The position numbers and the translations under genes are program-made. The notes beneath the pieces were generated by a model. It did not search any database. It had not been told where the DNA came from and was given only the letters and a program-made list of their open reading frames with translations. This document shows, in pieces, positions 60,012 to 64,000 of a stretch of 64,000 nucleotides of DNA; position 1 is the stretch's first letter; every line of letters begins with the position of its first letter. Source of the DNA: Panacagrimonas sp965216845 (GTDB lineage: Bacteria; Pseudomonadota; Gammaproteobacteria; Nevskiales; Nevskiaceae). The DNA is taken from positions 124,001 to 188,000 of the forward strand of contig OZ244200.1 in NCBI GenBank assembly GCA_965216845.1, read 5' to 3'.

Positions 60012-60464
60012 ATGAGTCACGCCGCCAGCTCCTCCAGTTGCATGCAAATCGCCGAGCACCTGTGTCGCCAGCGCGGCGTGCGCCTCACCCGGCAACGTCG
60101 CAAGGTTCTGGCCATCATCAACAGCAGTGAACAAGCCATGGGCGCCTACGACATCCTGCATGAGATGCGCGCCGCGCAACCGCGTATCGCGCCGCCAACG
60201 GTTTATCGTGCCCTGGAGTTTCTGCTGTCCGAAGGGCTGATCCACAAGCTGGAATCCTTGCATGCCTTCGTCGGCTGTGCGCATCCGGATCATCCCCATT
60301 TGAGCCAGTTCCTGATCTGCAATGAATGCGGTGCGGTGGATGAGTTGCACAACGACAGTGTCAACCACAGCCTGACCGAGGCCGCACGGGCAAAAGGGTT
60401 TCTGCCCGAGCGCAGAACGGTGGAAGTGGTCGGCCGCTGTGATCGCTGTCAGAGTGGGAACTGA
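60012..60464 (+). CDS. zur: Zinc uptake regulator Zur (Fur family)
   Basis: 150 aa. The winged helix (GVRLTRQRRKVLAII; PTVYRALEFLLSEGLIHKLE) is followed by the metal domain: HPDHPHLSQFLICNECG and the C-terminal CDRCQ. The two CxxC pairs form the structural zinc site as in Zur. It represses zinc acquisition genes when zinc is plentiful. It is divergent from folE. Confidence 0.9.
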   Translation: MSHAASSSSCMQIAEHLCRQRGVRLTRQRRKVLAIINSSEQAMGAYDILHEMRAAQPRIAPPTVYRALEFLLSEGLIHKLESLHAFVGCAHPDHPHLSQFLICNECGAVDELHNDSVNHSLTEAARAKGFLPERRTVEVVGRCDRCQSGN

Positions 60465-60487
60465 ACCGGCGCCGACCGTGCAACACC

Positions 60488-60508
60488 GGGCTTGACGCCC
60501 ATTTTTTT
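60488..60508 (+). terminator. Possible terminator after zur
   Basis: GGGC (60488-60491), loop TTGAC, GCCC (60497-60500), then A and seven T residues. The stem is short, so efficiency is uncertain. Confidence 0.4.
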
Positions 60509-60608
60509 GCGAGGGTCGCCGCAGATGCACAGGGTGCCGGATCCAGCCTGCAAACGGCATGACGAAATTAGTTCATTAGCATATAGTCAAGCGCAGGGGG
60601 ACATTCAT

Positions 60609-61106
60609 ATGGCGACGAACACCAAGACAAGAACGCACTTTCGCGCGGGCTTTCTGATTCATGATGTGTCCCGCCTGCGGCGCACGGTGTTCGATCAGAA
60701 GCTCAAGCCGCTGGGCATCACCCGCTCGCAATGGTGGGTATTGACCAACCTGGCGCGCCACGACGGCCAGGGCTATGCGCAAATTGAACTGGCCCGCCTG
60801 CTCGACGTGGGAAAAGTCACGCTGGGCGGCCTGATCGATCGGCTGGAGGAAAACGAGCTGGTCATGCGGGTCCCCGACAAGCTGGACCGCCGCTCCAAAC
60901 GGGTGAAAATGTCACGCAAGGGCAAGAACCTGCTGAAGAAGGTGGAAAACATCGGCGCTGTCGTCAACAAGGAGATCATGCGCGGCATCTCCACGGATGA
61001 TGAGAATGAACTGATCCGCATTCTCAAGAAGATGAAGCTCAACCTGATCGACATGGATGCCGTGCCGGCTTCAACGGCTGGCCGCAAGCCCGCGACAAGC
61101 GAATAA
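60609..61106 (+). CDS. MarR-family regulator
   Basis: 165 aa. The winged helix spans KLKPLGITRSQWWVLTNLARHDGQGYAQIELARLLDVGKVTLGGLIDRLEE, cut here at residues 29-80, then the wing VPDKLDRRSKRVKMSRKGKNL. The ATG follows AGGGGGACATTCAT, a good ribosome site. The upstream region is AT-rich (TTAGTTCATTAGCATATAG, about 60570-60588), a probable promoter and operator. It could regulate the MaoC-like gene downstream. Confidence 0.88.
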   Translation: MATNTKTRTHFRAGFLIHDVSRLRRTVFDQKLKPLGITRSQWWVLTNLARHDGQGYAQIELARLLDVGKVTLGGLIDRLEENELVMRVPDKLDRRSKRVKMSRKGKNLLKKVENIGAVVNKEIMRGISTDDENELIRILKKMKLNLIDMDAVPASTAGRKPATSE

Positions 61107-61216
61107 TCCGCCCACGGACGGCCACGCAGCGGCATCCCAGGGGTGCGAGCCATTGGTACGCTCGCAAATGATATGTTTTACACCTGTTGATCGGGCAAGC
61201 AGCGGGGTACACAGAC

Positions 61217-62071
61217 ATGAACAGGAATCGCGTGCTCAATCGGCCGTTTCCGCAAGTCCGCGCAAGATTCAGCAAGCGCGACACCATGCTTTACGCCTTG
61301 GGCGTGGGGGCCTGCAACGATCCGCTGGATACCCGTGCGCTGCGCTTCGTCTATGAAGATGGGCTTCAGGCGCTGCCCTCATTGTGCTGCGTTCTTGCGC
61401 ACCCCGGCGGCTGGCTGATGGAACCGGCGCTGGAAGTCAACTACGTCAAGCTGTTGCACGCCGAGCAGCATTTCTCCCTGCAGCGACCGTTGCCGGTTGA
61501 AGGCGAAGTGCTGGGCGACTATCGCGTCACCGGCATCGTCGACAAAGGGCCGGACAAGGGCGCCCTGCTCTACTTCGGCAAGACGCTGAGTGACGCTGAC
61601 GGCACGGTCTACGGCAACGTCAGCAGCACCTACTTTCTGCGTGGCGACGGCGGGGTTGGCGACTGGGGCGAACCCGGTGTGACCTTGCCGGCGGTTCCCG
61701 AATCCGCGCCCGATGGCAGCCTGGACATGCCGACACTGGATATCGCCGCGCTGATCTACCGGCTCAGCGGCGACTACAACCCGCTGCATGCCGACCCCAC
61801 GGCCGCCCAACAAGCCGGTTTCGACAGACCCATCCTGCATGGCCTTTGCACCTATGGCGTGGCCTGCCAGTCATTGGTCCGCGCGGTTTGTGATTCTGAT
61901 GCCGGGCGTCTGCGCAGCATGGGCGCCCGGTTCACGCGTCCGGTCTTTCCCGGAGAAACCATTCGTACACAATGGTGGACCGGGGCCGACGGTGACATTC
62001 AATTCCGCTGCATCAGCCTTGAGCGCGACCTGATCGTGCTGGATCGCGGAACGGCCCGGCGCTCGGCATGA
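61217..62071 (+). CDS. MaoC-like double-hotdog dehydratase
   Basis: 284 aa. Two hotdog folds are present. The C-terminal hydratase-2 motif DYNPLHADPTAAQQAGFDRPILHG, here cited in part as YNPLHADP and GFDRPILHG, holds the catalytic Asp/His pair, as in 2-enoyl-CoA hydratase 2 of peroxisomal type. It acts on (R)-3-hydroxyacyl-CoA. The ATG at 61217 is preferred; an upstream start at 61187 is possible. It follows a MarR gene. Confidence 0.88.
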   Translation: MNRNRVLNRPFPQVRARFSKRDTMLYALGVGACNDPLDTRALRFVYEDGLQALPSLCCVLAHPGGWLMEPALEVNYVKLLHAEQHFSLQRPLPVEGEVLGDYRVTGIVDKGPDKGALLYFGKTLSDADGTVYGNVSSTYFLRGDGGVGDWGEPGVTLPAVPESAPDGSLDMPTLDIAALIYRLSGDYNPLHADPTAAQQAGFDRPILHGLCTYGVACQSLVRAVCDSDAGRLRSMGARFTRPVFPGETIRTQWWTGADGDIQFRCISLERDLIVLDRGTARRSA

Positions 62072-62378
62072 TCCGGCCCGTGACCGGCGGGCGCTGAAAA
62101 GCGCACCATCGGCCGTGACTTGCGCGCTGCGCGCGTGACGGCGGTGGCGGTGGCGACCGGTCATTGGCGCCGCAATACCCAGGCTGCTCAGTAAAAACCC
62201 TGCAACATCAGGCTCATAAGATCCCCCGCACGGATCTCGGCCGGCCGCCTGGGTGGCGTCTCGGAACGTGGCGCCTCGCATGCTCGCATCGGCTCGATGA
62301 CCGCTTCACTGACAATGCCTCTTGCACATGTTATGAATCTGATTCAGAATATGGTTCAGTTTCTATATTTTTATTCAT
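62072..62378. other. Intergenic region upstream of the TetR gene
   Basis: About 300 bases. The left part is very GC-rich with no gene. The right part (62330-62378) is AT-rich and contains a palindrome at 62334-62346 and a -10-like TATATT at 62364-62369. Confidence 0.5.
62334..62346. promoter_or_regulatory. Candidate operator before the TetR gene
   Basis: TGAATC-T-GATTCA is a perfect inverted repeat with 6-base arms, 18 bases before a TATATT -10 box and 33 bases before the start. It is well placed for autoregulation of the TetR-TolC operon. Confidence 0.55.
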
Positions 62379-63107
62379 GTGGGCACCCGCGAACGCCGAC
62401 AACGGGAAATCGCAGAGCGCGAACGGCGCTTTCTGGATACCGCACAGTTGCTGATTGTGGAAGACGGTCTGCTGAACCTGCAGATGTCCAAAATCGCCGC
62501 GCGCTGCGAGTACGCCGTGGGCACGCTGTATCTGCATTTCGAGTCCAAGGAGGACTTGCTGCTGGCGCTGGTGACGCGGCAGGTCCAGGAGCATGTCGAG
62601 TTGTTCGAGCGCGTCGCGACCTGGAAGGCGCCCACCCGCATGCGCATGTTGGCCATTGGCGTGGCGGACATGATCTTCGTGCGCAGAAACCCGCTCTATT
62701 TTCGGGTGGCGCAGTATTCCTTGTGCGAGGTGGTATGGGATGCCGCATCCGCCGCCCGGCGCGAGGCGTTTCTGAAAGCCACCCGGCCGATGGGCGCAGT
62801 GGTCAGCGACATCGTGACCAAGGCGATTGCCGACGGCGAACTTGCACGCCCGGAGATGAACGCTGACGAGCTCTCCACCGGCTTGTGGTCCATCTGCATG
62901 GGCTTTCAGAAAATGGTGCACGCCCAGGGCGTTCTCGAGGACTTCGAGGTGCCACAGCCGTATCAGGTGATGTGCGGCCACATCCAGCACTGGCTGAACG
63001 GCCTGGGCTGGAAACCCATCAGCAGCGGCAGCAACCCGGCGGCCGAGGAACGGCTGATCCAACAGATTTGCGATGAGGTATTCGATGAAGCTGCGTTTTC
63101 GGTATAG
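62379..63107 (+). CDS. TetR-family regulator
   Basis: 242 aa from a GTG at 62379. The HTH (LLIVEDGLLNLQMSKIAARCEYAVGTLYLHFESKEDLL in outline: NLQMSKIAARCEYAVGTLYL) is clear and the C-terminal domain is helical. The 3' end overlaps the TolC-like start by 23 bases, so it probably controls the efflux genes that follow. The GTG lies 10 bases after a -10 box, with no ribosome site, so a leaderless start is likely. Confidence 0.82.
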   Translation: MGTRERRQREIAERERRFLDTAQLLIVEDGLLNLQMSKIAARCEYAVGTLYLHFESKEDLLLALVTRQVQEHVELFERVATWKAPTRMRMLAIGVADMIFVRRNPLYFRVAQYSLCEVVWDAASAARREAFLKATRPMGAVVSDIVTKAIADGELARPEMNADELSTGLWSICMGFQKMVHAQGVLEDFEVPQPYQVMCGHIQHWLNGLGWKPISSGSNPAAEERLIQQICDEVFDEAAFSV

Positions 63108-64000
63108 CTGCATTCTGGGGTTGGCGCTGCTGGCGAGCACGCCGGCGCAAGCGGGCATGCCGATATCCGAAGCCCTGCGACGCGCGGTGGACGTGGATCG
63201 CGAATTCGCCGCCGCCGCCGCAACGCGCCGCGCCGAACGCGAAGCCGGGATACAGGAAAGCACCGACCTGCGGCCCAGCCTGTCGGCACGCGCCGGCGGG
63301 CGCTACACCCGTGCCGACTCCGAGCTCCCCTTTGGCGCACAAACAGGCGAGTTTCCGGCCTGGTCGGCTTCCCTGGAAGCGCGCCAGGCCCTGCTGCGTT
63401 TCGACTGGTTTTCCAAACTGGCGCGCGGCACGGCCAAGGAACAACTGGCCGAGGTTCATTACCGCAACCAGGAGATTGCGTTCATCGCCCGCGTCACGCA
63501 GCGTTACCTGGAAACCATGCTGGCCGAAGATCAGGTGGAACAGATTCAGGCCGAGGCCGAAGCGGTCCGCCAATCCCTGGAAGACACCCGCCTGAGATAC
63601 GAAGTGGAGTTGGTTCCGGGCGTGGACCTGAAGGAAGCGCAGGCGCGTGATGATCTGGTGCAAGCGCAGAAGATCGCCCATATCAATCAGCTAGAAGCCG
63701 CCAGAGATGCCCTGCAAGAAGTCACCGGCTATGACCGCGGCGACCTGCCGTCACTGAAGAACGAGATTCAGCTGCCGCCGCTGGAGCCAACCCATGTTGA
63801 TGACTGGGTGGAAATCGGCATGCGCAGAAACACCGATGTGCTCGAAGCCCGCCTGCTGGCCGTAATCGCCGAATCCGAAGTGGACAGCAAACGCGCCCAA
63901 GGGCGTCCACGGCTGGATCTGGTCGCCAGCACCGGCCGCAGTGACTCCTCGGAGTACGAACTGGGCAGCCGACAGGACGAATCACAGATCGGCCTGGAAC
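63085..64000 (+). CDS. TolC-family outer-membrane efflux protein, cut by the right window edge
   Basis: At least 305 codons are open to the edge. A signal peptide (residues 9-23, ILGLALLASTPAQAG) is followed by the OEP repeats (ISEALRRAVDVDREFAAAAA; LEDTRLRYEVELVPGVDLKEAQARDD). It lies behind a TetR gene with a palindromic operator, so it is the first part of a regulated drug or solvent efflux operon whose pump and adaptor genes should lie beyond the window. Confidence 0.88.
   Translation, partial: MKLRFRYSCILGLALLASTPAQAGMPISEALRRAVDVDREFAAAAATRRAEREAGIQESTDLRPSLSARAGGRYTRADSELPFGAQTGEFPAWSASLEARQALLRFDWFSKLARGTAKEQLAEVHYRNQEIAFIARVTQRYLETMLAEDQVEQIQAEAEAVRQSLEDTRLRYEVELVPGVDLKEAQARDDLVQAQKIAHINQLEAARDALQEVTGYDRGDLPSLKNEIQLPPLEPTHVDDWVEIGMRRNTDVLEARLLAVIAESEVDSKRAQGRPRLDLVASTGRSDSSEYELGSRQDESQIGLE

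Noticed and set aside
59850..60560. Upstream extension of folE on the minus strand
   Set aside because: It is opposite the zur gene, and the family start is at 59849, right behind a ribosome site and the Zur-box-like element.

Overview
The window is a GC-rich gammaproteobacterial chromosome segment. The core gene order (dapA with a small BamC-like lipoprotein, gcvR, bcp, a PIN-PhoH gene, radA) and the protein styles suggest Xanthomonadales or Nevskiales, but that placement is inference; no rRNA or other phylogenetic marker is present.

Bases 1 to about 32.5 kb look like an integrated accessory island, ending at a tRNA-Ser(GGA) gene (32545-32637) next to a P4-type tyrosine integrase and an AlpA-type regulator. 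The left 24 kb is metal resistance. It holds a czc-type efflux operon (CzcC, CzcB and a CDF transporter cut by the left edge), a copper block (CopL-like leader protein, lipoprotein TolC, Met/His-rich protein, multicopper oxidase, cytochrome c), and three overlapping small secreted-protein genes (DUF411, unknown, EF-hand). Next come two copies of a MerR-DUF4396 module flanking an AraC regulator, a sterol-desaturase-family protein and a mercury cluster (merA, merC, divergent merR, ynfA). A second CopL-like protein and a CusCBA copper/silver exporter whose CusB carries extra N-terminal domains complete this part.

Between the metal genes and the integrase (24.2-29.2 kb, minus strand) lies a complete four-gene QatABCD anti-phage operon: KAP ATPase, QatB, QueC-like QatC and TatD-like QatD, with start/stop overlaps throughout. 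Upstream of it is a KfrA-like coiled-coil DNA-binding protein with a repeated palindrome beside its start codon.

From about 32.6 kb the content is core-like: lysine biosynthesis, a glycine-cleavage repressor homologue, peroxiredoxin, PhoH, RadA, then a CHASE2 Ser/Thr kinase / PP2C phosphatase / two-FHA protein cassette, a metallophosphoesterase, a MazEF-like toxin-antitoxin pair and acetyl-CoA synthetase. From 46 to 55 kb there are small regulators, two glutathione transferases, redox proteins, a HIT-redoxin-LON operon, a crotonase and a 1-Cys peroxiredoxin.

From 55.9 to 60.5 kb a zinc-homeostasis locus pairs a Fur-family Zur-like gene with a divergent operon folE, MerC-domain protein, ABC ATPase, ABC permease with a His-rich insert, and a DUF3299 lipoprotein. 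A Zur-box-like palindrome lies in front of folE. The window ends with a MarR regulator, a MaoC-like dehydratase, and a TetR gene overlapping the start of a TolC-family gene that runs off the right edge.
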